The notes: a model not told the origin generated them from the sequence alone. Shown: positions 43,314 through 51,993, counted from the first letter of the stretch. The stretch is DNA of 64,000 nucleotides from an uncultured Clostridia bacterium (GCA_934271235.1 CAKQQT010000010.1:1-64000), one strand, 5' to 3'. Program-made: numbers and translations.

Positions 43314-43360
43314 CGTCAAATTACCTTTATCCTCTGTTTGCATATCCGCGGCTGCAGGTC

Positions 43361-44167
43361 CTACAGCACATCCGGAATTTCTTTTTTGAGCCTGCCGTAC
43401 GCCCATACGGCCAGTACCGCCATGACGAGCAGCACGATCGCGTAGTTGATCAATTCCTGCGGGGTCTCCCAGAACCATACATGCTTGATGAACACATTGC
43501 GGTAGCCGTTGGCGCAGATGGTGACCGGGTTGAACAGCAGGATCTTTTTGACCCATACGATCTCGATCTTGCTGGCGTCATAGAGAATGCCGGAAAGCCA
43601 GAAAAGTGCCTGGATCAGGGACTTGACCAGATTCAGGAAGTCCTGGCTGATCGCTGCCAGCACACCCGCGAACAGTCCCCATGCCGTGAAGAACAGAAAC
43701 ATCATCAGCATGTAGACCGGAAGCTGCAGATAGTAGATGGTCGGCAGATAACCGAATCCCGCGAAGATCAGCATCATGATGATCAAAAGTCCGATGTGTA
43801 CGGCCATGCAGGACATGCTGACAAACGTCGGGATCGTGGCGATCGGAAATTTAATTTTAGTGACCAGATAGCGGTATCTGCGGATCGAGCCGGCGCCGCC
43901 GCCGATCATGTCCCGCATATAGTACCAGGGGATCATACCGGCGATCAGCCACAGGAAGAACGGATAACCGTCCACGTCGCCGCCCTTGCGCAGGCCGATC
44001 GTAAAAGCGAACCAGAACACGAAGATCAGGATCGCTGGGCGGATGATCGCCCAGGCCCAGCCCAGGACCGCGCCGCTGTATGTTTTTTTGATATCGGATT
44101 TCGCAAGTTTCACGAGCTGCTTCCGATACGCAAGATGATCTTGGATAATTTCTTTGCAAGTACTCAA
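43361..44167 (-). CDS. ABC-2 type polysaccharide/teichoic acid export permease
   Basis: 268 residues starting at TTG (GAGG upstream). Six membrane helices; the first part KKTYSGAVLGWAWAIIRPAI and later FWLSGILYDASKIEI are as in TagG/Wzm permeases. Partner of the ATPase encoded just downstream (47-bp gap). Confidence 0.93.
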   Translation of the reverse strand: MSTCKEIIQDHLAYRKQLVKLAKSDIKKTYSGAVLGWAWAIIRPAILIFVFWFAFTIGLRKGGDVDGYPFFLWLIAGMIPWYYMRDMIGGGAGSIRRYRYLVTKIKFPIATIPTFVSMSCMAVHIGLLIIMMLIFAGFGYLPTIYYLQLPVYMLMMFLFFTAWGLFAGVLAAISQDFLNLVKSLIQALFWLSGILYDASKIEIVWVKKILLFNPVTICANGYRNVFIKHVWFWETPQELINYAIVLLVMAVLAVWAYGRLKKEIPDVL

Positions 44168-44238
44168 ATTTTACCTCATTCCTGATCACGTCGGATCACA
44201 TCGGATCACATGGGGATCCCGATCGGATCGCGCCGCGT

Positions 44239-46482
44239 CTAATCACGCTTCGGCAGGTGCACCAGCGTCTTGTTCGGCGTCACGTCATAGCCGTAGTGAT
44301 GCTTTTTGCCGGCCAGCTTGTAGAGCAGATAGTCTCTGGTCGGTTTGGTATATTTTTCAACCGCAGGATAGTCCGGGAAGCGGTTGATCTCCGGGAATTT
44401 GATGCCGTCGTTGGTCACGGCCAGATCGACGCCGAAGAACTCCAGCTGCTTGATGGATCTCGTTACATCGAGCACCTGCTGCTTGACCTGTTCCCAGTGC
44501 GGCAGATAGCCGTCGATCGGCACGCCGGTATCCGGATGGATCGGGCAGTCCTCGATGGTGTTGTTCATCACGATCTTCGCGTCGTGGAAATGTCCCGTTG
44601 CGACGTCGATGGTCGCCGTCATGCCGCCGGCGCCGACATTGTCCACCGCGCCGGTCTTTTTGGAGCCGAAACGTACGTAGGCATTGCCGATCTGCGGGTT
44701 CTTGCCGTCTTTTTTGAAGACGATCATGCGCACGGTGTTGACCGCGCCGTCATAAACGGCCTTGAGTTCGTCGCACATATTGATGTATTCGGTGACCAGA
44801 TACTGGTTTTCGATATCTTCCAGGATATCCAGCACCTGCTGTTTGGTCACGTCCTTGTAATTGAGCTGATACTGCCCGTTTTCACAGGTGAACTTGTAGA
44901 AGCCGTCACCGTGAGAGCCCTCGTCCGGCTTGAGCGCCAGCACGCCCTTTTCTTCCACCAGACGGAAAATATCTTCAAAGCTGTTGGTATAGCCCTCCGG
45001 CAGGTCCATCATCGAAATGACTTTGTTGTCGCCGTTCTTGCAGATGATGTGATAATAGTAAGCCGGGAAGCATTCGTTATAATCCGAACATACATACTTG
45101 ACGGTGATCTTGTCTTCCATCCATTTCCGGTATTTCGGATTGATATGGCGCAGCCACTTGTATTCAAAATCGGAGATGTACTCGCCGAAATTTTCCTCGG
45201 TAATGCCGTACTGCGGGATCCGGTAAGACAGGAAACCGTGCTTGTAGGCCCACATTCTTTCCTTGAAGCTCGCTTCCTTGTTGGTCCAAAAATCATGCCA
45301 GACGTTGGAGATCCAGCGCGTGGACTGATACGGCACCAGTCCCTTCGGATAAAACGTCCGCGCGAACCATGCCCGGATGCGCAGGTGCATCTTATGCAGC
45401 GCGCGGCTGATGCGGACGCCGGCGCCGGCGTAGGCTTCTTTTTTCTGTTCCACCTTGCGTTTCAGATAGGCGGAAGTTTCCTTGCTGAACGGTTTCGCCG
45501 TCGGATATTCCGGGTGGTTCAGAAGGTTCATGATCTTAAATCCGTTCTCGGAGACCACGATCTCGGCGCAGAAGAATTCCAGCTGCGGCACAAAAACGCA
45601 GAGCCGCCGGATCACATCGGTGATCTCGTTCCAGTGCGGGATCGGTCTGCCGCGCCAGCTTCCGTCTGTCACATCACAGGCTTCGGCTTTCACGTCGCGG
45701 TAGATATCTTCCTCTACGTCCGCTTCGTCCAGACTGTCGGACTTTTTCATCGCCAGGACCTTCAGAGATTTTTTCTCGTATTCGTCAAAGACAAAATAGC
45801 CGTCGCCGATCACCGGGTTGTCGCCGAATTCATTAAATACGATGAGGTTCAGCACGCCGCAGTCGGTATCCTGGCTGAGGTCCACTTTTTCTTTTACGAC
45901 CAGCGTGACCGTATAGTCGCGGAGAATCTTCTCGATCTTTTCCGTCGAACGCTTCCGGCCCTCCAGATAGTATTCGCCGTCTTTGTATTCCAGCGGGCTG
46001 GCATAGCCGCCGTTGGCAGACGCGACCGTCACCGCGCCTTTTTCACGGACCAGCGCGAACAGATCGTCGAATGTATCGCCCGCGTGATCGTCATACAGCG
46101 GGATCAGCACGGTTTCGTCATAACGCTTGCTGATCTGGTAATAAACCGTCGGCATATATCCGCGGAACGGCTTGAAGATCGTATGCATGGTCACCTTATC
46201 GGTGATCCACTTGCTGTAAGTTCCGTTCAGCGGCCGGAGGAACGCGTAATCCTTTGCGGAAATATAGTCCGCCGCGTTTTCGTCGGTAATGCCGAGTTTG
46301 GCGACCTGCTCCGGCAGGAAGCCGTGACGCAGCGCCCAGCGTGTTTCTTTTTTAGAAAATCCGTAGTTCCGGGTCCTGTGCCGGTAGGACTCCCGCACCC
46401 AGCGGCGCGCTTCGCCTCCTGTAAATCCTCTCGATGTCGGTCCCAGCGCCAAAGCGTCAACGACCAGTTTTTTCAGTCCCAT
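44239..46482 (-). CDS. Tandem ATP-grasp protein (sugar-transfer-associated type), first half degenerate
   Basis: 747 residues made of two repeats of the same module. Each begins with a helical region (ALRHGFLPEQVAKLGITDEN and AYKHGFLSYRIPQYGITEEN) and an ATP-grasp part. The second module keeps the nucleotide Lys in LALKPDEGSHGDG and the metal pair Glu/Asn in FPEINRFPDY; in the first the matching spots read TVASANGGYAS and MNLLNHPEY, so Lys, Glu and Asn seem lost. ATP-grasp enzymes join a carboxylate to an amine, thiol or similar group through an acyl-phosphate. Here the likely role is attaching an acid (for example an amino acid or lactate-like acid) to the polymer of this operon. Abuts the nucleotidyltransferase gene. 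Confidence 0.85.
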   Translation of the reverse strand: MGLKKLVVDALALGPTSRGFTGGEARRWVRESYRHRTRNYGFSKKETRWALRHGFLPEQVAKLGITDENAADYISAKDYAFLRPLNGTYSKWITDKVTMHTIFKPFRGYMPTVYYQISKRYDETVLIPLYDDHAGDTFDDLFALVREKGAVTVASANGGYASPLEYKDGEYYLEGRKRSTEKIEKILRDYTVTLVVKEKVDLSQDTDCGVLNLIVFNEFGDNPVIGDGYFVFDEYEKKSLKVLAMKKSDSLDEADVEEDIYRDVKAEACDVTDGSWRGRPIPHWNEITDVIRRLCVFVPQLEFFCAEIVVSENGFKIMNLLNHPEYPTAKPFSKETSAYLKRKVEQKKEAYAGAGVRISRALHKMHLRIRAWFARTFYPKGLVPYQSTRWISNVWHDFWTNKEASFKERMWAYKHGFLSYRIPQYGITEENFGEYISDFEYKWLRHINPKYRKWMEDKITVKYVCSDYNECFPAYYYHIICKNGDNKVISMMDLPEGYTNSFEDIFRLVEEKGVLALKPDEGSHGDGFYKFTCENGQYQLNYKDVTKQQVLDILEDIENQYLVTEYINMCDELKAVYDGAVNTVRMIVFKKDGKNPQIGNAYVRFGSKKTGAVDNVGAGGMTATIDVATGHFHDAKIVMNNTIEDCPIHPDTGVPIDGYLPHWEQVKQQVLDVTRSIKQLEFFGVDLAVTNDGIKFPEINRFPDYPAVEKYTKPTRDYLLYKLAGKKHHYGYDVTPNKTLVHLPKRD

Positions 46483-47073
46483 TTATTTTGCTGTCCTCCT
46501 GTTGTAGTCTTCAGGGGAGTTAAAGTCCTCTGTGCCGTCCTGGATCAGAATATAATCGGCGGCGATCTTTTTTTCACCGAACGGCAGTCCCGTAAAGGAC
46601 TGGTATACCTGCCATCCGATGCATTTTTCTATTTTGCCCGCGAGGAAAAGTTCCCGCACCCGGTCCACATGCTGCCGGAACAGCGCGCCGTCCGCGACCT
46701 TGATCGCTACGATGGACCGTTCATTGCCGAAGAACAGGAGCTTTTCTGCAGGGGTTTGAACGATCTTTTTGATCACATGCTCCGAGTAAAAGGTGTCGCC
46801 GTAAAGAAAACACTCGTCATCCGCGATCAGTTCCGCCGTAAAACGGTCGATCTCCAGATGGTTGTGCTGCGGCTCGTAGCGTTTCGCGCCCGGTACCTCA
46901 TAGCGCGGATCATGCGAAGTGATCACGATCTCCGCCTGCGGATCATTTTCACCGAGCAGCCGGACCGTCCGTGCCAGCAGCGTTTCGCCGCCGATCTCGA
47001 TCAGATGCTTGGGAATATCGTGATAGTTGTTCCAACGGGTGCCTTTCCCGTCAGCCATAATGATATATTTCAT
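46483..47073 (-). CDS. MobA-like NTP transferase, predicted sugar/phosphate nucleotidyltransferase
   Basis: 196 residues with the N-terminal nucleotide loop MADGKGTRWNNYHDIPKHLI, a variant of the GxGTR motif where Gly is replaced by Asp-Gly-Lys, and LYGDTFY as the metal-binding DxD-like spot. Family members transfer NMP to sugar-1-phosphates or similar alcohol phosphates. Shorter than typical (about 230-250), and the C-terminal part is compressed. Ends at the start of the tandem ATP-grasp gene, 10 bp after the single ATP-grasp gene. Confidence 0.85.
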   Translation of the reverse strand: MKYIIMADGKGTRWNNYHDIPKHLIEIGGETLLARTVRLLGENDPQAEIVITSHDPRYEVPGAKRYEPQHNHLEIDRFTAELIADDECFLYGDTFYSEHVIKKIVQTPAEKLLFFGNERSIVAIKVADGALFRQHVDRVRELFLAGKIEKCIGWQVYQSFTGLPFGEKKIAADYILIQDGTEDFNSPEDYNRRTAK

Positions 47074-47082
47074 GCAATCCTC

Positions 47083-48141
47083 TTATTTGATGACCTTATG
47101 ATAACGGTAAAAATCGCCCAGCTCCTTGTTGCGCTGTCCGCCCCAAAGCTGGATGATGTTGACGCCGGACGAGGTGTTGGCCTCGATGATGCAGTGTCCT
47201 TCCTCCGTCATCAGGATGTCCCAGGCGATAAAGTGCATATACGGCAGTTTTTCTGCCAGGCGCAGCATATCCTCTTTGAGCTGCTGCCAGCCCGGTACCT
47301 GTACGCCCTCGATCGGCGCGCCGGAGTCCGGATGCACCTTGTAAACATTGCGGTTGTGCAGGCATCTCGCTTCGCTGAGCACGCCCGTTTCCAGATCGAT
47401 GTTCGCCACCAGACCGCCGCGGCTGCCGTTGTCCACCGGGATGGTCTCCTTGGTGCCGATGCGCTGTACGGCAAAGAACACCTTGAACTTGTGCGTCTTC
47501 GGATCCTTGAGCGTGATGAAGCGGATGGTATTGACCGTCTTGTCATAGATCTCGTCCAGATAGTGGTGCTGCTTCATAGCCTCGCTTAGGAACCAGTCGT
47601 CGCGGTCTTTCAGATATTTGAGAAAATCTTCTTTGCTGAGCGGTTTCAAGTCGATGCACGGCAGATCCTTTTCGTGATCGTAGGTCATGATGACCACGCC
47701 CGTGCCCTTGCCCTTGCCGTACGGCTTGAAGAAATAGCTTCCCTTCTCTTGAAGCAGGGCCAGCGCGTCTTCATAGTCCATGTCCTCGCTGGCAAAGCCG
47801 GATAAATAGCCGCGATTTTTGATCATATAGCTTTCCGGCACCCTGACATACTGTTTGAGGATCTCCGCGGAAGCGATCTTGTTGTTGCAGACAAAATCGA
47901 ACGGCTCGTTGATATATCTGGAACGGTACCAGTCAAATTCCGACAGGTATTCGTGCCGGTCGTTGTGGTCAAAATCGTAAAGCATCCACTGGTCGGCCAG
48001 AAAGCCGCCGCAGACGTTGGCTCTGATCTTTTTGTACCACGGGCATTTAAAATGGTTCTTGGCGAATACGATCCTTCTCCAATAGAGAAGGAACAGCTTC
48101 GTCTTTTTGATGCCCCATCTTGTAAATTGAAAAAAATCCAT
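47083..48141 (-). CDS. Single-module ATP-grasp protein (sugar-transfer-associated type)
   Basis: 352 residues. A basic amphipathic N-terminus (FFQFTRWGIKKTKLFLLYWR) could bind membrane. ATP-grasp features are Lys in FFKPYGKGKGTGV, TVNTIRFITL, SRGGLVANIDLETG and metal ligands in CIIEANTSSGVNII. It is related to each half of the 747-residue protein but intact. Its role is likely ligation of an acid to the sugar or to the polymer precursor. Confidence 0.88.
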   Translation of the reverse strand: MDFFQFTRWGIKKTKLFLLYWRRIVFAKNHFKCPWYKKIRANVCGGFLADQWMLYDFDHNDRHEYLSEFDWYRSRYINEPFDFVCNNKIASAEILKQYVRVPESYMIKNRGYLSGFASEDMDYEDALALLQEKGSYFFKPYGKGKGTGVVIMTYDHEKDLPCIDLKPLSKEDFLKYLKDRDDWFLSEAMKQHHYLDEIYDKTVNTIRFITLKDPKTHKFKVFFAVQRIGTKETIPVDNGSRGGLVANIDLETGVLSEARCLHNRNVYKVHPDSGAPIEGVQVPGWQQLKEDMLRLAEKLPYMHFIAWDILMTEEGHCIIEANTSSGVNIIQLWGGQRNKELGDFYRYHKVIK

Positions 48142-48222
48142 AGTTTCCTCTGTTGTTTCTCTTTCAGATATTTATAAATTCAGATCACTGTCTTTTTTCT
48201 TTCCTGCTTTCGGCGCTCCGGT

Positions 48223-49458
48223 TTATCCCAGATGCGCGCGGATCAGCTGCGCGATCTGCACGGTCGAAGTGCCGAGGTTTTCCGGCAGATAATCTGCCCG
48301 GTAAGCATCCAGTGTGTCCTGCGGATAGCCGCCTTGCGCGAGACGCTGCATCAGCGCGTCCGCATCACGGAACACACAGCCCGGCATCACTTCGAACAGA
48401 TCGATGTTCATGCCGTTCTTTTCGCGGTATTCTTCGTAATCGTAGACAAAATAGTACGTCGGACGGTTGAGCACCGCGCTCTCCAGCGCGATCGCGGAAT
48501 AGTCGGTGATCAGATAATCACAGACTGCCAAAAGATCCACCGCGCGAAAATCCGGACAGTCCCAAACGACCGGATCTTCGGAAACAAGCGGCTGGTTCGG
48601 ATGTCCCTTGACGATCAGCACATACGGTCCCTGCGCCTGCATATCCGCCATATCCGGATCGCATGCCGACGCGGTCCCGCCCTGCGCGGCCGCTTGCGCT
48701 GCCTTGCTGTTCCGCGCAGCTGCCGATGCTTTGCTGTTCTGCGCGGAGACTGCCTGTACCAGCGTCTCCCAGTGCAGCTCGATATTCTTGCGGAATGTCG
48801 GCGCGTACAGGATGATCGTTTTCTCTTTTAATTCCGGATAGGCCGCGAAGAACCGGCTGCGGTTCTCCTCCCGCTCCGCGAGCAGGCGGTCGATCCGCGG
48901 CAGCCCGCAGTTGACGAGCTTGTCCTGCGGCTGGTTGAAAGATTTTTCATAGAACGGGTTCCACGCCCTGCCTCCGGCGATGATATGATCGTAGTTTTCG
49001 TGCATTTTCATCAGGCGTGCCATCTCGGCGCCTCGACCGGATGCTTTGCCCAGCGTCTGATAGCCGGACTGTTTGATCTTGCCGAGCGCGTGCCACATCT
49101 GGATCACGGTCAGGGATCTTTTGTGGCGCAAAAGGGAAACGGCCGGCCAATACGCATCCAGCACGCAGACGGACGCGGTTGCCATGTGGTACATGCTGCG
49201 CAGGGTGGAACCCGCGAAAGCCAGCATCCCCGAAACGCCGCCGCTGCCCGCGCCCTCGAGCCGATGACAGATCGTCACGATCTCGATATCCGGGTCTTCG
49301 CGGCGCAGTTCCTGCTGCACCATTTCAAAATCCGGCGTCAGCGTATCGGACTGTCTGCTCAAAAAAACGACCTTATTCTTTTTCGTCGGAAAAAGCTTCA
49401 GAATGCCGTAGATCACCTGCAGTCCGAAGCGCATCAGATAGATCAGAATCTTCTTCAT
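48223..49458 (-). CDS. CDP-glycerol glycerophosphotransferase family protein (TagB/TagF-like)
   Basis: 411 residues. The family boxes are visible: QMWHALGKIKQSGYQ, ILYAPTFRKN, VLIVKGHPNQP and YLITDYSAIALES (the nucleotide-binding His/Ser region), then FVYDYEEYREKNG. It transfers glycerol-phosphate or similar units from CDP-alcohols to a lipid-linked sugar. An Ala/Ser-rich insertion of about 40 residues (about 239-280) carries a short DNA repeat. First gene of the wall-polymer operon, with promoter at 49525-49553. Confidence 0.9.
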   Translation of the reverse strand: MKKILIYLMRFGLQVIYGILKLFPTKKNKVVFLSRQSDTLTPDFEMVQQELRREDPDIEIVTICHRLEGAGSGGVSGMLAFAGSTLRSMYHMATASVCVLDAYWPAVSLLRHKRSLTVIQMWHALGKIKQSGYQTLGKASGRGAEMARLMKMHENYDHIIAGGRAWNPFYEKSFNQPQDKLVNCGLPRIDRLLAEREENRSRFFAAYPELKEKTIILYAPTFRKNIELHWETLVQAVSAQNSKASAAARNSKAAQAAAQGGTASACDPDMADMQAQGPYVLIVKGHPNQPLVSEDPVVWDCPDFRAVDLLAVCDYLITDYSAIALESAVLNRPTYYFVYDYEEYREKNGMNIDLFEVMPGCVFRDADALMQRLAQGGYPQDTLDAYRADYLPENLGTSTVQIAQLIRAHLG

Positions 49459-49524
49459 ATTGTTCTTCTATTCGCCTTTGTTCTCATTGGGGACGGCATA
49501 TGCACATACGCCATCCATCTTAAT

Positions 49525-49553
49525 AAGATACCATATTCTCATGCCTTTGTAAA
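49525..49553 (-). promoter_or_regulatory. Promoter of the wall-polymer operon
   Basis: On the minus strand TTTACA (49548-49553), 17-bp spacer, TATCTT (49525-49530). About 65 bases of leader with a GGCATATG-CA-CATACGCC near-palindrome (near 49497-49514) precede the TagB-like ATG. Confidence 0.7.
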
Positions 49554-49590
49554 TGTTTTCACCGCAAAAAATGCCAAAAGACAGGCGATT

Positions 49591-50535
49591 TCACACGCTC
49601 TTCACCTGGTTTTCTCTCGGTGTTTCTTTCAGTATTTCATTCTGTGTTTCATTCTGCGCGTTCCAGTCCTCGCGGATCCAGGCGCGAATATATTCGGTGA
49701 ATTTTTTCGCAGCCGCCGAGAGCAGTCTCCGATCACGGCAGGCAACGCCAAGGTCGCGCCAGCCTGCCGGCTCCAGCGGGACTGCCTTGATGCGCCGTTC
49801 AAATCCGCGCAGCATCATCTCCGACATCAGGCTGGTCCCTAATCCCTGTTCGACCATCGCGATCACCGCATGGTCGTCGCTCTCCACGAAGATCGCGTTC
49901 GGCTTGATGCGGTTCTGGTTGAGGATCGCGGTGATCTCGTCCTCGACGCCCTCATTGAGCGCGATATACGGCAGCCCGGTGAGCTGCGAGACCGCAAAGG
50001 ACGGGAGCGCGGCATGCGGATCATCCTCCGCGAAGATGCCGACGATTGGATCGCGATACAAAAAAAGCGCGTCCAGCTCCGGTTTGGTCGGATAAGCCAC
50101 AAACCCGAGATCCACCTTGCCGTCTTCGATCCAGCTGACGATCTGCTCATCGGTCCCGTGCTGCAGTTCAAACCGCACGCCCGGAAAATCCGCGTGGAAC
50201 TTCGCGATCATGCCCGGCAGCCACTGCGCGGAAACACTGTTGAACGTCCCAACGCGGATCAGTCCCTCTTTAAGTCCCTTGATCTGGTCGATCTGTTCTC
50301 GCAAACGTTGTTGGTCATGCAGCAGCATGCGGATATAGGGCAGCAGCAATTCGCCCTCTGCGGTGAGCTGCACGCCGGTGCGGCTGCGGTTGAGTGCCCG
50401 CACGCCCCATTCTTTTTCGACGGCGTCGATGGCCCGGGTCAGACCGGACTGCGTGTAACCCAGCTCTCTGGCTGCCTGCGTCATCGTCCCGCTCTCGACC
50501 GCCTTGAGCAGTGCTTCGTATTGTGAGATCAGCAT
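49591..50535 (-). CDS. LysR-family transcriptional regulator
   Basis: 314 residues with the LysR winged helix (LLKAVESGTMTQAARELGYT, then QSGLTRAIDAVEKEWG) and a periplasmic-binding-protein-like effector domain (IRVGTFNSVSAQWLPGMIAK, VDLGFVAYP). It is divergent from the dimethylargininase-like gene and both are flanked by ATGATTTTCAT boxes, so it likely regulates that gene and itself, perhaps with an arginine- or citrulline-like effector. Confidence 0.93.
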   Translation of the reverse strand: MLISQYEALLKAVESGTMTQAARELGYTQSGLTRAIDAVEKEWGVRALNRSRTGVQLTAEGELLLPYIRMLLHDQQRLREQIDQIKGLKEGLIRVGTFNSVSAQWLPGMIAKFHADFPGVRFELQHGTDEQIVSWIEDGKVDLGFVAYPTKPELDALFLYRDPIVGIFAEDDPHAALPSFAVSQLTGLPYIALNEGVEDEITAILNQNRIKPNAIFVESDDHAVIAMVEQGLGTSLMSEMMLRGFERRIKAVPLEPAGWRDLGVACRDRRLLSAAAKKFTEYIRAWIREDWNAQNETQNEILKETPRENQVKSV

Positions 50536-50601
50536 GATGTTCTCCTTTTCCTTTTCCTTTTCTTTTTTCTTTGTCTCTTTGCATTTCCATGACTAGAAAT
50601 C

Positions 50602-50696
50602 ATGAAAATCATGATTAACTTGCGTTTGACGTATGTTAATTCTTATTATATGATAGCTCTATCAAAAGTCAATGCAAAAATCCATATGATTTTCAT
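50602..50696. promoter_or_regulatory. Pair of ATGATTTTCAT boxes between LysR and dimethylargininase genes
   Basis: ATGAAAATCAT at 50602-50612 and its complement ATGATTTTCAT at 50686-50696, the latter within a 15-bp palindrome (50684-50698). One lies upstream of the -35, the other downstream of the -10 of the plus-strand promoter, the usual layout for LysR control. Confidence 0.6.
50626..50654 (+). promoter_or_regulatory. Promoter of the dimethylargininase-like gene
   Basis: TTGACG (50626-50631), 17-bp spacer, TATGAT (50649-50654), giving a start near 50661 and about 65 bases of leader that contain the second LysR box. Confidence 0.8.
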
Positions 50697-50726
50697 ATTG
50701 CGCAAAATTTTTCGGGAGGTATGAAG

Positions 50727-51500
50727 ATGTTTACCAAAGCCATTACAAGAAAACCATGCAAAACACTGATCAACGGCATTTCGACCGCGCAGTTCGGCGA
50801 GGGTACTCCGGACTATGAGCTGGCGCTCGCGCAGCACGCGCAGTATGTCAAGACGCTGGAATCGCTGGGTCTTACGGTCACAGTGCTCGAGGGCGACGAC
50901 CGCTTCCCGGATTCCTGTTTCGTAGAAGACCCCGCCGTCGTCATGCCGGAATGTGCCGTGATCACCAATCCGGCCAGAGAATCCAGGAACGGTGAAAAAG
51001 TGGATATGCTGGAAGTCATCCGCCGCTTCTATCCGGAAAATCGGATCTTCCATATCGAAGCACCCGGCACCATGGAGGGCGGGGATGTGATGCTCGTCGA
51101 CAAGCACTTCTATGTCGGTCTGTCTGATCGTACCAATGAGACTGGCGTCGCGCAGTTCACCAAGATCGTCCGTCCGTTCGGTTACGACGTGACTGCGGTT
51201 CCGGTGACGGAGGGTCTGCATCTCAAAGATTTCGCAGTCTATCTGGAAAACAACAATCTTCTTGTCACAGAGACTATGGACAAAGCGATGGCGTTTGCGG
51301 ACTTCAACCGCATCGTGATCCCGGCCGAAGAACTCTACGCGATCAACAGCCTGAACATCAACGGTACCGTCATGGTCCCGAAAGGCTATCCGCAGACACG
51401 CAAGTTCATCGAAGATCTCGGCTATCCGATCAAACTGGTGGACACCAGCGAATTCCGCAAGATCGACGGCAGTCTCACCTGCCTGTCCCTGCGGTTCTAG
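50727..51500 (+). CDS. Dimethylargininase-like amidinotransferase-family hydrolase
   Basis: 257 residues from the ATG at 50727, 7 bases after GGGAGG; an ATG at 50721 is too close to the site. The five-blade propeller family of arginine deiminase/DDAH is clear: DSCFVEDPAV, GTMEGGDVML, GLHLKDFAVYLENN and the catalytic Cys in GSLTCLSLRF. DDAH enzymes cleave methylarginines to citrulline; close relatives act on arginine or other guanidines. It is not next to other arginine genes. The strong terminator at 51596 ends it. Confidence 0.9.
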   Translation: MFTKAITRKPCKTLINGISTAQFGEGTPDYELALAQHAQYVKTLESLGLTVTVLEGDDRFPDSCFVEDPAVVMPECAVITNPARESRNGEKVDMLEVIRRFYPENRIFHIEAPGTMEGGDVMLVDKHFYVGLSDRTNETGVAQFTKIVRPFGYDVTAVPVTEGLHLKDFAVYLENNNLLVTETMDKAMAFADFNRIVIPAEELYAINSLNINGTVMVPKGYPQTRKFIEDLGYPIKLVDTSEFRKIDGSLTCLSLRF

Positions 51501-51586
51501 GAGAACTCCGGGATCTCAGGAGAATTTCCGTAAGATCTGTGGAAAACTCCGAAAAACTCCAAAAAACTCCGCCCCACCTTTATGTT

Positions 51587-51922
51587 TTAATACGGCAAAC
51601 CGGCGTGGCCATCGTGCTCTGCCGGTTTGTTTTTTGTTTCGGTCCGCGGTCTGCCCGCCGCCGGTCGGTTCTTTGTTTCGGTCCGCAGTCTGTCCGCCGC
51701 CGATCGGTTCTTTGTTTCGGTCCGCAGTCTGGCCGCCGCCGATCGGTTCTTTGTTTCGGCCCGCAGTCTGGCCGCCGCCGCCCACCCGCACGCAGCCCCA
51801 TGCGTTTCTGCCGGGTAATCTTCATATGTCCTGCGTCCGAACGGCCGCGGCTTCCGGTAAAAAAGGATCAGTCCTATGCTCAGGTTCACCAGCGCCAGAA
51901 GATAAATGATGATCCGTTCCAT
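51587..51922 (-). CDS. Small membrane protein with 13-residue repeat tail
   Basis: 111 residues from the ATG at 51922, with AGGAGGGG upstream and a consensus promoter at 51965-51993, so this looks like a true gene. One membrane helix (about 3-22, IIYLLALVNLSIGLILFY) is followed by a short basic loop and four copies of a 13-residue unit of the kind ARLRTETKNRSAA, encoded by a 39-bp tandem repeat. The end overlaps the terminator of the gene on the other strand. Function unknown; the basic repeats may bind polyanions or be an expanded slippage product. Confidence 0.7.
   Translation of the reverse strand: MERIIIYLLALVNLSIGLILFYRKPRPFGRRTYEDYPAETHGAACGWAAAARLRAETKNRSAAARLRTETKNRSAADRLRTETKNRPAAGRPRTETKNKPAEHDGHAGLPY
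51596..51636 (+). terminator. Terminator of the dimethylargininase-like gene
   Basis: CAAACCGGC, 16-base loop, GCCGGTTTG, then six T. It lies 96 bases past the stop and inside the 3' end of the convergent repeat-tail gene. Confidence 0.9.
51628..51783. repeat. 39-bp tandem repeat, four units
   Basis: Unit starting GGTTCTTTGTTTCGG; units at 51667-51705, 51706-51744 and 51745-51783 are nearly identical, the first (from 51628) is degenerate. It encodes the tail of the minus-strand membrane protein. Not a CRISPR: there are no spacers. Confidence 0.9.
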
Positions 51923-51964
51923 TCTCTTTTCGCCCCTCCTTGCTTTTACAGATTATTCCTTTTG

Positions 51965-51993
51965 ATTTTATCGCCTTCTTTTGAAAATGTCAA
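51965..51993 (-). promoter_or_regulatory. Promoter of the repeat-tail membrane protein
   Basis: On the minus strand TTGACA (51988-51993), 17-bp spacer, TAAAAT (51965-51970), 42 bases before the ATG. Confidence 0.8.

Noticed and set aside
44257..47589. A 1110-codon plus-strand open frame
   Set aside because: It is antisense to three genes with clear ATP-grasp and nucleotidyltransferase motifs; its own sequence is His/Arg/Val-rich shadow protein without domains.
49202..49216. AGGGTGGAACCCGCG resembling a T-box antiterminator sequence
   Set aside because: It lies inside the TagB-like coding region on the other strand, with no specifier stem or downstream synthetase gene.
51628..51783. Possible CRISPR array
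   Set aside because: Units follow each other directly without spacers and are in a coding frame.
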